From assembly GCF_014839805.1 (NCBI RefSeq), contig NW_023595253.1, positions 62,001-126,000 of the forward strand: DNA of 64,000 nucleotides, read 5' to 3'. Below, one piece after another: positions 45,626 through 58,451 of this stretch. The stretch is from Manduca sexta (Eukaryota; Arthropoda; Insecta; Lepidoptera; Sphingidae). The notes beneath the pieces were generated by a model. It was given only the letters and a program-made list of their open reading frames with translations. It was not told the origin of the DNA and did no database searches. Each line of letters begins with the position of its first letter. Positions within the stretch are counted from its first letter, which is position 1. A program made the position numbers and the translations under genes.

Positions 45626-47190
45626 TATGAACTAAAACATCTCATGCGTACTTGACTAACCTCGAGATTTCTTAATTTGAAAACAAATTTGTAATATTAT
45701 ATTTCTTTTATTGTAAATTCATTAAGACTTAACAAAGTTGAAATTATTGGGAAAATAACAGAGTACTAAAATTTAAAAAAAGTTTCTTTTCGCGAAAATG
45801 TATATATATATTCTCATTTCCTACCTACAGAAAATGTAACATAATCTACATTGAAGTTTTCTACCATTACCGACATCACATATAGGTGTGGTTGTCAATA
45901 AGCCCATCCCCTGTCTACTCTATGCCCATGGGGCACCAGTCACGCACTCGGCCGGTATATAATTACCAATTATATTAATGGTAAAAGCCATATTCCTTAA
46001 CATAATGAAATTCATTTTTAGTAATTCATTGTGCACTAAATTTTGTACACAAATATTGTTGCTAATTATGAGGTTATTGTGCTCGACTTATACAAACCCG
46101 TTTCAAGCATATTTGCAAGACTTAAATGTAATTAAGCTTTACTTTTTATTTCAGTAACAAAGCAAAACGTATTTTATAGTTTTAACAATAATTTTGTATT
46201 AGTGTTACAGACTTGTGATTGTTATAACGATGCTTGAAATTATATCTAAGCGACAGTTAGTAAACTTTTGAATAGAACGATTTAAAGTTTTGATTTTAAT
46301 AAGAATATCATGCTAATTTAAATATTTTCTTAGTCTTACAATATTAAAATTGTCCTAGAGCTACAAAACATAAACACAGAAAAATCTGGCGAATCCAAAT
46401 ATTTATACAACAAATTTTCGGGATTTCTGTCGCTTAAATCTAATGATCTAAGCGACAAAAATCCCAGACCTTTGAAGCGTCGATATACATTTTTCTGTTA
46501 AGTGAGTTGTAAATGCCTCCCTACACCTATAGATATATGCTTAATTTATTTCCCCTTCTCTAAACATTGTGAGCACACTATCGAAGCTTCTACATCTTTC
46601 TCAAATACGCTTTCACAATCGCATCCATGTGGTATTTCGTCACGGATTGCCGCAAACCACGCCTAGAAGTTTTCACTAACACTATCAAGGCTAGTTGCTC
46701 GTTAGATGAGTTTGGCAATGTCAGAATTGTGAAAAAATCGCCTTTAACGACTGCACTAATGACAAGGATACCAGATTTGCAAATTTGTTTATAAAACGAG
46801 ATTAACAAAAATAGTACCTTTTAATTATTTTACTGAAGCCATATGAGCTAACGGCCCACATGATGGTAAGTGGTCACCGTCAGCAATGCCCGGGCATAGC
46901 CTAACCATTCAAACATTTCCAAACATAAATCAAAATACCAGAAACATTACTTTGTTATTATTTTTACTGCCCCTGAAGGCATACGAGTCTATACGCCACC
47001 TGATGGTAAGTGGTCACAGTCGCCCATGGACGTTGGCAATGCCCGGGCGCAGCCAAGACATTCCAATATAAATAAAAAATGCAATTCTCAATATATTTGT
47101 ATACTTAAAAGTTCACATGAGCAACATGCGTTACTTGTTTTTTTACTCTTGTTTCGTCTAGACTATTTTTATATAAATAATAATGTTTAA
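45626..47190. other. Nothing clearly recognised
   Basis: 46845-46905 and 46975-47060 share CACCTGATGGTAAGTGGTCA and CAATGCCCGGGC-type sequence, a short tandemly placed repeat. Otherwise AT-rich. Confidence 0.5.
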
Positions 47191-47191
47191 T

Positions 47192-47261
47192 ACCTAGTGA
47201 TAAAATAATTATTATAAATTAATTTTATTATAAATGAATAATAATTATTTTATCGCTAGGT
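47192..47261. repeat. Inverted repeat (MITE-like)
   Basis: ACCTAGTGATAAAATAATTA at the left is mirrored by TAATTATTTTATCGCTAGGT at the right, with one mismatch and a short AT spacer. Confidence 0.92.
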
Positions 47262-48105
47262 GTTGCTCATGACTGCGCCCTTGTGAAAAGCCTTTCCCAC
47301 TACAAAAGCCTCTTAATACCTACACGATTGATAACTTCATATCGACAACGCCAGCGATATCCGTTTAAAAAATTACTTTTTATTTATTTATAGGAAAACT
47401 GACAGCTAACATACATCTTAATAAAATGCAAAATAAACTAAATAAATGGCTATTTACGAGTTTTCACGATTACACTACATAATTTCAATGCGAACGAACT
47501 TCTGGGATCAAAATAGTCTATGATAATTCTGCATGCGGTTTACACGCGAGAATAGCTTCATCCAACATCCAAAGATTTCTACAAACTTCACAATTATAAT
47601 GTTAGTAATAATTAAGATTATGGTCTAGAGTTAATGCATAATTAATTAGTCACGCAAATTCGCGGAAAATACATACTATAATATAAATTTATTTAAACAA
47701 GATGTTAGAATTAAATAAATATATGACATATTACAAAAAAAAATATGTTTACTATATCGTAAATGAGATAAACAGAACAAGAATGTTATTGATTTTTATC
47801 AGTCCATATATTATACTGCAATTAGGTATATATTTTTTGCCTTTTTTGTTTAAATACAGAGATCATTAACCCGAGGCGAGCGAATGATTTTTTGCTCGTC
47901 AAAAATCATACATTTAAACTTCTAAACAAAAACGTACCTTAACTTGATAACCTTAACGTTTTTAAATTATAGCTCCGAAACGAACCATTTATAGTAATTA
48001 AGAAACATAATACTGTAATATGTAACATTAATGTTGTATTGTATTTAAATAAAGAACGCTGATGCATACCTATTTATTAGAACCAACCATGCTTCGATGT
48101 GATTG

Positions 48106-48190
48106 TGTAAAGTACTTAATATATACCAAATTACACGCGTTGGCTACAGAGCTAACGTGTGTAATTTGGTACATATTAAGTAATTTACTA
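48106..48190. repeat. Imperfect palindrome, about 37-bp arms
   Basis: TAAAGTACTTAATATATACC..ACACGCGTTGGC is mirrored by GCTAACGTGTGTAATTTGGT..ATTAAGTAATTTA around TACAGA, with about four mismatches. Confidence 0.9.
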
Positions 48191-48239
48191 CTTTAAGATA
48201 ACTGTATCTGAATGGACATATATTAGTAAACAATACTTG

Positions 48240-48527
48240 CCTAATGGAAAGCCAGTGGTAGGATATATATTATATCCACCCGGATAGTGACCACCGTGCA
48301 CAAGGTGTTAAAAGCCGCTATAGTGGCCCACGTAACTGTGTCGCGTTACGGGATCAGCCGTAAATCCGGTTCCAATAGGCCGGCGTAATTGTGTTGACTA
48401 TCGTGGGTTAATCATCTCTCGTCAGTCGACATTCTAATGGACTTTGCCCGACTCGGAATTCGAATACAGGACCTCAGAGCGCTGCTGTACCGCGCATGCA
48501 GTACAACTACGCCACCAAGGCCGTAAA
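48240..48527 (-). repeat. SINE-4, full length with tRNA-like head
   Basis: On minus: GGCCTTGGTGGCGTAGTTGT, box-B-like GTCCTGTATTCGAATTCCGA, then TTAGAATGTCGACTGACGAG, GGCCGGCCTATTGGAACC-type sequence and the end GGTGGATATAATATATATCC. It shows that the SINE-4 bodies elsewhere belong to a tRNA-derived SINE. Confidence 0.88.
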
Positions 48528-49380
48528 ATTTAGCAGACTATAATATATGTATACTAATTACTAAACATGGCTAATAGACCTAAAATGACCATCAAGATTT
48601 CGTCCATATTATACATCGGGCGCATCAAAAGCAATATCTAAGACTCTAATTAATCTAAAAATCAAATCAAAATTTTATGTGATTCTTCTGGAAGCAGTTA
48701 CATAATATATTATCTACTTATAAGCATGAACGTCACAACGTCACAACTTCGTTACTTAAAAGTTAAAAGTGCTCGTAAATGTTGAACAGTTTTCAAATAA
48801 AATCAAACATTGCTTCATTGACCACAATCGCTTTCAATTGCGACTGATTACGACAACCTATTTTTGTTAATAGCTGAAAGGCAGTTCAAAATGGAACGTT
48901 TCATTGCATTACAAATGTTGAAGGTCATTCGGTCAAGACATTTTAATTTAATTTTAATTAATCTGGATAGGACTTGGGAAATCATAAATCTTCAAGAAAA
49001 ATCTGTTGCTGATAATCTTTGATGCTTTGGTGATGTTATTGATCGAATAAAAAATTACTGTACTCATTTACAAGGGTTTCTTTAAAGAGAGCTCCGATTC
49101 CTCCGTAAAATTCCTGACAACATTTGACATAACGATTTTAGAAGTTGTCCCAAGTCGTATTGCAAGCCAAAGGTAAAATATTTTTTGTTTAAAGTGTATT
49201 TTTTCAAAGATCTTTTAAATCATCATGAATCTACTAACTACCAAAAGGTAGCTGGAATGAAGAAACGTTGTACGAAACTCCCTCTTCAACACGATCTGTC
49301 AAAAGTAGTTTTAGTGACAAAAAATAAAACAAAATTGCATATTTTTAATTATCAATGCTCAACGTTAACCGCGATTTTTA
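48528..49380. other. Nothing clearly recognised
   Basis: AT-rich; a 66-codon plus frame at 49185-49385 has no recognisable features. Confidence 0.5.
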
Positions 49381-49384
49381 AATG

Positions 49385-49515
49385 AAACTATTTTTCGAAT
49401 TTAATCGCTGTTTTTTATATATCATAATTTTCTCCCGACTTTTCGAAGACAGCCTTCATGGTCACGGGGGGACGATAAACATAGTTTTATTTCAATGTCT
49501 AACATTCGCGTAAAC
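49385..49515 (+). repeat. RepD, with inverted ends
   Basis: AAACTATTTTTCGAATTTAA, TTTTCGAAGACAGCCTTCAT, then CATAGTTTTATTTCAATGTC and TAACATTCG, the latter an inverted version of the start of other copies. Confidence 0.7.
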
Positions 49516-49677
49516 TTAATAAATCATTATCAATTACGTAAGTGAATGTCTTTGAACTTGACTATGAATAACTCAGCGTCATGATTACACGACGTGCAAA
49601 TAATACCTTTGGTATGCTGACACTAAACTTCATAATTTTGCTTACTGATGCTCGTTAATTTGCCTGTTATTTTCTTT

Positions 49678-49935
49678 TTAGCTGCGATAGCTTAGTTGGT
49701 TGTGAAACGGACTGGTGAGACGAATGTCTGCACGTTCAAAACCCAAGGGCAGATACCTACGACTTTTCTAAAATTGTGTGTATTCTTTGTGAATTATCGC
49801 TTGCTTTTATGGTAAAGGAAAGCATCGTGTGGAAACCTATATATCTGAGCAGTTCTTTATAAGAATTTTGAGGGTGTGTGAAGCCTACCAAACCGCACTA
49901 AGCCGGCGTGGTGGACTAAGGCATAAGTCACACGC
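49678..49935 (+). repeat. SINE-3, near full length
   Basis: Head GCGATAGCTTAGTTGGTTGT with a box-B-like CGTTCAAAACCC, then GTATTCTTTGTGAATTATCG, AGCATCGTGTGGAAACCTAT and GGCGTGGTGGACTAAGGC. Confidence 0.88.
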
Positions 49936-50039
49936 TAAACAACCACATAATAAGTACAAATTCTCTAGGTACTAACATTACATTTAAAATATACCGTATC
50001 TGCCATCTAGTCTTATATTGTCATACCAAAATGACTCTT

Positions 50040-50165
50040 CAGCACCTGATAGTAGGTACAATGATCCAAACAGAGCATCTATTGACGAGAGATCATCGCT
50101 CACCAGTTTGACACAATTATGCCGGCTTGTCCGTAGTTTCCGAACTTTGCACAGCTGTGTTGTCA
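50040..50165 (+). repeat. SINE-4 fragment, degenerate
   Basis: TATTGACGAGAGATCATCGC, ACACAATTATGCCGGCTTGT. Confidence 0.6.
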
Positions 50166-51857
50166 TAGTTTATAGTAAATATTGACGTTTCAACACTGCA
50201 TACGTTCTATTTTTCATTACACATAATGGGTATTAGGAACAAGGTTATTTTATCTTCATCTATATTTGATTATATATTGCGTATCAGTAATTATGTGTGC
50301 ATCATTGCAAAATATGTCTTTTGCATATTATGTTAAATTTCAAATTAAAAATAGTTTTAGAGTATTTTAATGTGATATAGAAAAGTCTGAACACTGTCGG
50401 CTACTTTTTATTATTTTGCGTTTAATCCATCAAATAAAATTGTAATAATAATTATAAATAAAAAATTATTTAATTAAAGAAAATAAAAGAAACATCAAAT
50501 AAAATGATAACAATTAAAAATTAAAACGTATTTAAAAAAAGACAATAAAATATATAGTAAATAATATCAAGGTGTATAAATCGAGTAGTGGACGCTAGAA
50601 AACCAGAATTAATATAAATGATACTTTTGACTAAAAATTCGCTTATTTAGGAATTATTTTTAAATATCCCATTTTTTTGTCAAATATGTTGTTTGTTTTT
50701 TTTATAACACTATTCTTTATTTATGGTAATTAACAACTAGTGGTGTAGTCACACAAAAAGCGATTTAACAAAGATTTAATTTATTACTTAAATCGTTACA
50801 ATATCAAAACATTTAATGCAATTCCGTTCATTGAGTCGAAACCGCATACACATTTTGTAAACAAATGTGTAGCCAGACCAAACAAATAAAAAACCTCACA
50901 ATATTGTGGTAAAATCGGAAACAATTTCTTGTACTGCCAACTTTCAAACGAATAAAAAAAGTAGCGCGCCTAAAGCAGATTTTTTTCCTGGTCAAGCTAT
51001 AGACAGTGCCACTTTAAAGCCAAATATCATTTTAAAGTGCCGAGATCTGATCCTATATTCCACATCTTATTTTGTACACGCGTAGAATGCTGGCACATCT
51101 AATTCGTTGCATCTGGCAATACAACATTGCCTAATGCCAAGGCGACGTGCACATGTTACATTTATAAGACAGTTCATTGACATTGACTCGTGTCGGTCAA
51201 GGCAATACAACGCGTCCTTTATCGATACATTTAAGCACGTAATCAGTTTGTTTATAACATTAAGCATTTTCATTCATATTATTTTATTTAAGATTTTTAT
51301 TTTAAACATGAACTTTATTTAACGTTCTTATTATAAATTACAATTAAAGTCATTAACATTAATGTGTTATTGTTTATACTTTTATGATTTTGAACAAAAT
51401 TCAAAACTTATTTTTTTCCATTCTTATTTTAAATCTTTGTTTAGAGTAAACACCGATATATATTAATAGAACCCATATGATAAGCACAATAGGAATTAAA
51501 CGAACATGACATATTGCATGAGTAATATTTTATTTTAATTATGGATTTTAAAGATTATTTTTTTTTCTAAAAATAGACCAACTTAATTGTATAGAGTAAC
51601 CTATATATAATCTGTGACTATATTTCGTCTATGCTCTATCATTTTGGCGCCCCGCCGACCTGTGATTCTAAAGTTAAAATATCTCACGTCATAACAGAAT
51701 TCCATTTCCGCTTTAATAAATAACTATTATAAATTTATGTAACTAGTTATTGGCATTACGTACCTAATGTAAATCTTAACCATTTAAGTCAATGGCAATT
51801 TTCGACTATTAATGTAGCTACTTATTTAAACAGGAAGTATAATTGAGTAATTTTAGT
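50166..51857. other. Nothing clearly recognised
   Basis: AT-rich throughout; overlapping 68- and 71-codon frames near 51067-51322 on both strands look incidental. Confidence 0.5.
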
Positions 51858-51887
51858 AAATTGAACATTTTAGTAAATGTTCAATTT
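51858..51887. repeat. Perfect 13-bp hairpin
   Basis: AAATTGAACATTT, TAGT loop, then its reverse complement. Confidence 0.93.
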
Positions 51888-52015
51888 TAGAAAACATTAA
51901 AAGATTTTTTATGTGTTCCTCGTCATATTTTTAATAACAACATTACGAACTTTAATTTAGAAACAAGCTTGAACTTTATATAAGCAAATGATTTCTTTCC
52001 AAACTTATAACTGCT

Positions 52016-52285
52016 TTGGTGACGTATTGCATTACGGTACAGCAACACTGCACGGCTCTAAGGTCGGTATTCGAATCCCAGGCCGAGCAGTGATGTTGGG
52101 TTTCTGCTCAGTTTCAGCCCGGAGTCTGGAATTTGCGTTTGATTAGGCGGTAGGATCGCCCTTTATCACATCAGGGGACAGAAAATACATGCCGGAAATA
52201 ATACATGGGTACCTTGGTTGTACCAATACCTACTTCTACCTACCCTGCCTTTGAGGATAAATACGTGGTATGTGTGTGTAAAGCT
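52016..52285 (+). repeat. SINE-1, full length
   Basis: Head TTGGTGACGTATTGCATTAC and GGTATTCGAATCCCAGG, body TTTCAGCCCGGAGTCTGGAA and ACCTTGGTTGTACCAATACC, end GTATGTGTGTG. Confidence 0.88.
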
Positions 52286-52589
52286 GTTTTTGAAGACCTG
52301 TGTAAGGCAGACCATGACCTGGATTAACATGAATTATTATGAATACCAAGAATTTATTCAACACTTTAGAAGAGAATCCTATCGTTAATAATTATTAAAA
52401 TTTATGGAAATAGAATTAAAATTATCTTGTTTTTATTGAAAGAATAAATACTGAAAAGGATTGTTTTTAAATTAATTTCCAAAAGTTTTTCATAAATTAT
52501 GAATAATTTAACAAATCTATACCTGCACTATAGGCATTCTCCTTTAAGTTAAACCTACTTTAAAGTAATCTATACAGTATACTAGTATA

Positions 52590-52751
52590 CATATATATAC
52601 AGCCAAACAGTTCGTTTCAACGCGCTACTCTCAAGAACTACTAAACCGATTTTAATTTCTTTTCACTAATAGGAAGCTACATTACTCATGATTGCTACGG
52701 GCTAAACTATTTATCCTACGAAAATATTTATTTCAAAAAAATCTTTTCGTA
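52590..52751 (-). repeat. RepB copy cut by the foldback MITE
   Basis: CAACGCGCTACTCTCAAGAA, TTCACTAATAGGAAGCTACA and ATTTATCCTACGAAAATATT are the reversed RepB tail side. It stops at the MITE's TTAA. Confidence 0.75.
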
Positions 52752-52755
52752 TTAA

Positions 52756-53114
52756 GGCGATACCTCAAGGTCCATTTTCATACATTTTGTTTCACCTTTA
52801 ATCTGGGTAACTAAACAAGTATTGGCAAGTAAAGAATTTAAATTCACGTCTAGTTAGTGATTAGTTCTCGCAGTTGAAAGAAAAACGTAAAAATAATTAA
52901 TAATCATGGATATTTCTACCTTTAAAATTTCGTCATATTAAATTTTAAAGGCCGAAATATCCATGATTATTAATTATTTTTACGTTTTTCTTTCAACTGC
53001 GAGAACTAATCACTAACTAGACGTGAATTTAAATTCTTTACTTGCCAATACTTGTTTAGTTACCCAGATTAAAGGTGAAACAAAATGTATGAAAATGGAC
53101 CTTGAGGTATCGCC
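52756..53114. mobile_element. Foldback MITE, copy 3, longest (TTAA-flanked)
   Basis: Arms of about 170 bp run from GGCGATACCTCAAGGTCC through CTGGGTAACTAAACAAGTAT, CACGTCTAGTTAGTGATTAG and TAATAATCATGGATATTTC to a short AT centre near 52935, and back. TTAA lies at 52752-52755 and 53115-53118. Confidence 0.95.
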
Positions 53115-53149
53115 TTAATTACTCGAGCAATGATCGGACGTTTACTTTA

Positions 53150-53240
53150 GTAACTTCTCCCGTTTTCCCAACATTTCCCTTCACTGCTCTGCTCCTATTA
53201 ATTGTAGCGTGATGAAAAGTATACTATAACCAGCACAGGA
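53150..53240 (+). repeat. Fragment of the RepB module
   Basis: CTCCCGTTTTCCCAACATTT and CTGCTCTGCTCCTATTAATT, GTAGCGTGATGA, as in the 122 bp units. Confidence 0.7.
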
Positions 53241-54585
53241 GTATGACAATTATTAATTACGTTTTAATTTTTTTTTTTGTTCAAAATCTTAAATACCAAC
53301 TTGCCGGCCGGTTTTAGTTTTTTTCGTTCTACTCATATGTATTAACAAGTTATTTTAATGATGTCCTTATTAGGGCGGGTTTTTCTTCTGCAAATCATTA
53401 ATTATAATGTGTATCAAAGGAGACGAGGCATCACAAGAACAGTAAAATTATTCTGTAGTCTTCAAAATCGGTAACGCAACATCAAATGGCAGTATGTTTA
53501 TGGAAAGTTATGGTTACGTAGCTTGAAGAGTTAAGTGTATTTTCCAATAATAGGAAGGCAAAGCAAAGGAATTAGCAGCTAACAATTATTCGCGAATTAT
53601 AAACATTTAAAAATCAATGGACATTCATAAATTTAATAAGCGATAAATTAACAAACGGATTTACAAACCAGTTGTTTTATAGATCAACGATAATAATACG
53701 CGACATTTTTGCAAAAACTTGAATATTTATTATTTGATATTTTTTTTATTTATTTATTTTTATTATTAATGATTAGGTACATTACCATGTGAAAATAGAA
53801 AAACAAAGATTCGCAATACATTGTTACAATAGTTGAAGAATCTAATATATTATTACATTAATTTATTTTTATTTATATTACACATTTTTTTATAGATCAA
53901 TGTTGAATGCGAACTTAATGCCGTGCATAATTAGAATTAATTCAAATTTAAAATAGCTGGCCGTATAATATTAACATTATTATAACCAGTATTTCAACTG
54001 ATATTGAAATAAAAATAAAAAAATAATAATATTTCTGGAAACATAATACGCACTATAATCTTTGATTCAGTTTATACTATGATACTTAGTATTCTCTTTC
54101 GTATTATTATATCCAATTTGCCATGTATGTAATAAATAATAAGGTTATTTTTTCCGTGACACGCGTAATGTCATGTAACTGTCATGTAGCTGTCATGTTA
54201 GCCGGCTAACATGTCAAGCATTAAGTGGATATTATTTCAAATTAATTTAAGTTGAAAATATAACAAAATCTCCATCGTGAGCGTCCGGCTCGCATTCTGA
54301 CTATTCTATGCACCAACCATTTGTTTATTATTATTAATTAAAATAGCTGCTAGACTCACAAACTCGGAGAAAATTTCCGAAAGGTACTTATTAGTTCAAA
54401 AGGTTGTCTTTGTCTACAAAAAATAGCATAGGTACAGACAGAACCCTAGTGAAATGATTTTTGTATTCTATTGGATATGAAACCCTAAAAAGTAAGACGT
54501 AATTAAAAGTTCAGTATGAATAATATTTTATTATGGCGTAGCACAGCAACACAGTGTTTGTAGCCATTTAAAAAATATATATATT
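53241..54585. other. Nothing clearly recognised
   Basis: Very AT-rich, with T-rich simple sequence near 53735-53770. Confidence 0.5.
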
Positions 54586-54587
54586 AC

Positions 54588-55440
54588 GTTTAGGCACCGC
54601 GCATACTACGCGACGCGACGGGCCGCAACGGGCCGGCAAAATTACGCCAAAGCACAATAAAGTCAGTTCGGGGCGTGCCGCAAAGCTATAATTGAATCAC
54701 TTTAGTAGTCTAAAGCGATGGATAGTTTCCGACGAATAGTTCTATTTATTCAATATACCTTTTGATATATGTTCACTTAACTACAGATTTATTTACATTG
54801 AGTATTGTTAGAATTTTACACTATTTCATTAGTATGTTTTATGTTTTGGAGCATCCAGGTATACAATAATTCATTATCAAGAATTTAAATGTTATGTTTC
54901 ACTCTATTTAATATGAATGTTTTACGACAATGCCAAATATTGATAGGTTAAAAGATGACACTAGATGGTAGAGCTTTCGCTGTACACATTATAATATAGT
55001 GATTCCTTTGGTTCCAACGCAGGCGTAGGCGTGCTGCATCGCAACGCATAACATCGCCGTCAAAATACGCCTAGGAACTAGGAAATTGAACTGTAATCCA
55101 TTCAAACTGACTTCATTATGGTCAATATTGACAGCTTGTGGTTGTGTACGGAGTGGCGCTCATGATATAAGAACTCGAGTAAATAAATAGGTTATAACAG
55201 TGAGGTTTAAGTTGTCATTTTAGTTCAGATTTTGAACAAATAGTTTATATGGACGTTCGTATCTATAGAATATACATTAATGCTAGAAAGCGATCCTTCA
55301 GCACGTTGCGATGCGAAGCCTTGCAGGCCGCCTTTAGAGTGCGATAGTCGCATAAAATGTACGACAGTTTAGAAGGATTTTTGCTATACGATGCATCGTG
55401 GTACAACCCGCCCTAATGTGCGCTGCCCTGATGTTTGTAG
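54588..55440. other. Interval bounded by GC-rich, loosely inverted ends
   Basis: TAGGCACCGCGCATACTACG at 54592 and, inverted, CAGGGCAGCGCACATTAGGG near 55435 are similar. GC-rich patches also occur at 55020-55065 and 55290-55360 in otherwise AT-rich DNA. This may be a degenerate TIR element. Confidence 0.3.
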
Positions 55441-55969
55441 TCTGTTGTTTGCACTAAGCTACCGATGCAAGACTTTTTTTTACTTTTTTATTATGCATCT
55501 TACATCTTTCTGTTTTGTAACAGGTAGATACTTAAGTATAAACTACCAAGTTATATGTCAAATTATAGCTTCAAATGTCATGGTATAAGTTAAATTTAAA
55601 TGTTAATTTATAGATTGACATTTACCTACCGAAAAAATAGCAAATTAAATCAACCAAAAACATCCGCATTACAATCATTATTAAAAAAAAGAGCAACGTC
55701 TATCATAATCCTTTCAACTTTTCATAACAACTCAGTTTGCTCTTTTTTTATTAATCTAAACAAAAACAGACTGCAGAGCTTCAAGCATACGACTCACGTT
55801 CCATTTTATACCTTTAACTTGGATTCAAAAAGTTTACATTTAATAAAATTATAAGGAAAACAGATAATTATCATTTAAAGGTTGTCATTCAGTTCTTTGG
55901 TGCGACTGGCGATCCGAAAACCATAGAATGGCAGCTTTATTGCTGCGGCAGTCAGAGTATTTTACAAAG

Positions 55970-56169
55970 TATGGTTTGGTATTCCACTGCGCTCGCCATC
56001 CTGAGACATGAGGTGTTAAGTCTCATTATGTACAGTAGTTACACTGGCTACAATGTCCATCAAACCGGAACACAATAGTGACTACACACTGCTGCTTGGT
56101 GGCCGAAATAGACATTGCGGCGATACGTACGCAGGCGGAATTTCACATATGAGAGACCTACCACCAGTG
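55970..56169 (-). repeat. RepA, 3'-truncated
   Basis: GGTATTCCACTGCGCTCGCC to GAGAGACCTACCACCAGTGA reversed; the A-rich end part is missing. Confidence 0.85.
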
Positions 56170-57530
56170 ATTGAAGTGTGAAGTCAGCCTGCCGTGATTT
56201 TATACGGAATGCCGGAAGTCGCTAGTTTTCTTCCTAATCTAAACATCTTTGAAAGGTTAGCAAAATACCCACAATACCTTTGCCTGTGTTTACAGCCGGC
56301 GACCATCTCTAAATGACCAACTTATCTTCTGCTATAAATTATTAGGTTATAACGAAAATCATGGGCGTTAAATAAATTTACAATTCTAGTAAAGTATCAT
56401 AAAAAACAATTAGCACGATATTTTCACACATCATTAAATCAATCTTAATAGGCGTATATCTTTTTCTACATTATAAAGATATTTAAATCATTAAGTAAAT
56501 TATAAACTTTGTATTAGATATTTTTTTATATCAGCCTCTTTTTGTATAGTTAATTATGGACTTTATAGTCATGTACATTTTCTGTTTTTAAAACATATTA
56601 TACAGGGTAATTTTGACATTGCGTTACTAAATGAAACAGAATGAAACCCTCAGATGAAACATATACTCGTCACCTATCGTATGCTGACATTGTGCCAAAA
56701 ATCATCATTAATTACGAATATTTTCATCAAAAAACCTGGTTTTAGTTTTCTGATTTTTTAATAATTTTGTAGTTTAATGCAAATATAGCGTGTGCGTGAG
56801 TGTATGTCTGACTGAAAGTATTATGTTGCCACTGCAACGAATTCTCTTAGAGTAGTAGTAGTGGCTTTAGGACGCGTAAAATTAAAATTACTTTTTATTA
56901 ATATTTATTTTGTTCGAAACTTACACTTTTTTATTTTACATCTACGACTCCAGTAACTTATTGTAAAGTATTATTTCCAAGTAGATAAGTATGTGGTTTC
57001 ATTTAACGCGATGTCAAAATGACCCTGTATTAAGGAGTAAAATTCTATTACAAGATATGGCAACATGTTTGTAAATTTAATGTTTCTAATAATTGCATAA
57101 TTAAGTCTACACGTGTTATTTAAACCATTAAAATAAATGGACCTCAAATAAAGTTGTTCTAATAAGGAAAAATGTCCTCTTATTTTGTCCACTATGATTC
57201 TAATTATGTGTTATTAATTAACCAGTTTGTTACAAGTTTAACATAAGTCTAATTTAATTTTCTAACACCTGAAAATACTAAGCAATTTGACCATAGCATA
57301 TAAAGCAGTAATAATTAACAATCGACTACTAATTTGTGAATTTGCTATGTATTCTCAACGAATTAGTATTGAACTTTGAATGAACTTTGTCAACGTTGTC
57401 GACGTAATAACTGCGACTGATATAGCCGCCAAGGTTAATGTCAATGACAATTATTCCAATATGGCGAAGAGAGGCATTAAATAAAAATCAAATTTGAAAT
57501 TTAAAAAAAGAATAGTCAATAATTGTAATA
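56170..57530. other. Nothing clearly recognised
   Basis: AT-rich; 56600-56720 and 56975-57030 share AAAATGACCCTGTATT-like short motifs only. Confidence 0.45.
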
Positions 57531-57533
57531 TAA

Positions 57534-57785
57534 TGTGCGCAATACACAGGTGCACTCTCTGTTCCTTCACTCTCATAGTCCGGTGAGACAGCCCATCGAC
57601 ATAATCAAAGAGAAATCAGGCGCAGCACCAACGGCTTAACGCGGTTTCCGAAACACCAATTTCCTGACTCCAAACCGCGACTAAGTTATTTTTAAGATGG
57701 CAAAACCCAATCTCAATTATTTTTAGCACCACTCAGGATCCGAACCCAGGATCTCAGCGCGATACTACGCCATCCAGGCAGCCAA
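57534..57785 (-). repeat. SINE-2 copy
   Basis: GCGCAATACACAGGTGCACT, AATCAGGCGCAGCACCAACG, CAGGATCCGAACCCAGGATC and TACGCCATCCAGGCAGCC in reverse. Confidence 0.88.
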
Positions 57786-57819
57786 TTAATTCCATAATAA
57801 TAAACATATAATAATACCC

Positions 57820-57965
57820 CCACGCTGGCCTAGCGCAGGTTGGTAAACTTCACATACCTTATCTCATCGAGAATTCTCAAGTATGTTAGCTTTCCTTAAG
57901 ATGTTTTGCTTCACCGTACAGCCCACGATAATTGATAAATACATAAATAATAGTTTTTAATCGGC
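57820..57965 (-). repeat. SINE-3 fragment
   Basis: CACGCTGGCCTAGCGCAGGT and GAGAATTCTCAAGTATGTTA, AAGATGTTTTGCTTCACCG. Confidence 0.7.
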
Positions 57966-58451
57966 GAATTAACATTCGACTGTACGTTCCATTCCCAACT
58001 AGGCTATTGTGCACTTAGGCGTCATAGTAACCCATCATGTAACTATTGTAGTATTAAATATTACGCAAATCTATAAAACGGAACGCAATATATTTATATC
58101 GTATCAGTATATATATGTAAATTAAAGAGTGAAATCATCATTTACGCATGCATAATAATATAATTTTGCGTATTTAACTTATCAAGTATTTCTTGTTTTT
58201 ATTAATTCTCCACAGCCAAATATATAATCGTTATAAATTAAACCTGAGCAAAAATATTCTCAAAAACTCGAAATTTACTATGAAAATTTTTGTTAGATAG
58301 CCAACTTAATGTAAAACGGAATGGTCTTCGGCATCAACCAGTTCTTTACATTTTTAGTACATAAATGTATTAACTAATATAAGTATTAGCATTTGTTATA
58401 TATAAAAAAATATCTTTAGCTATGGGTTTATTTATAAATTAAATACAAAAT

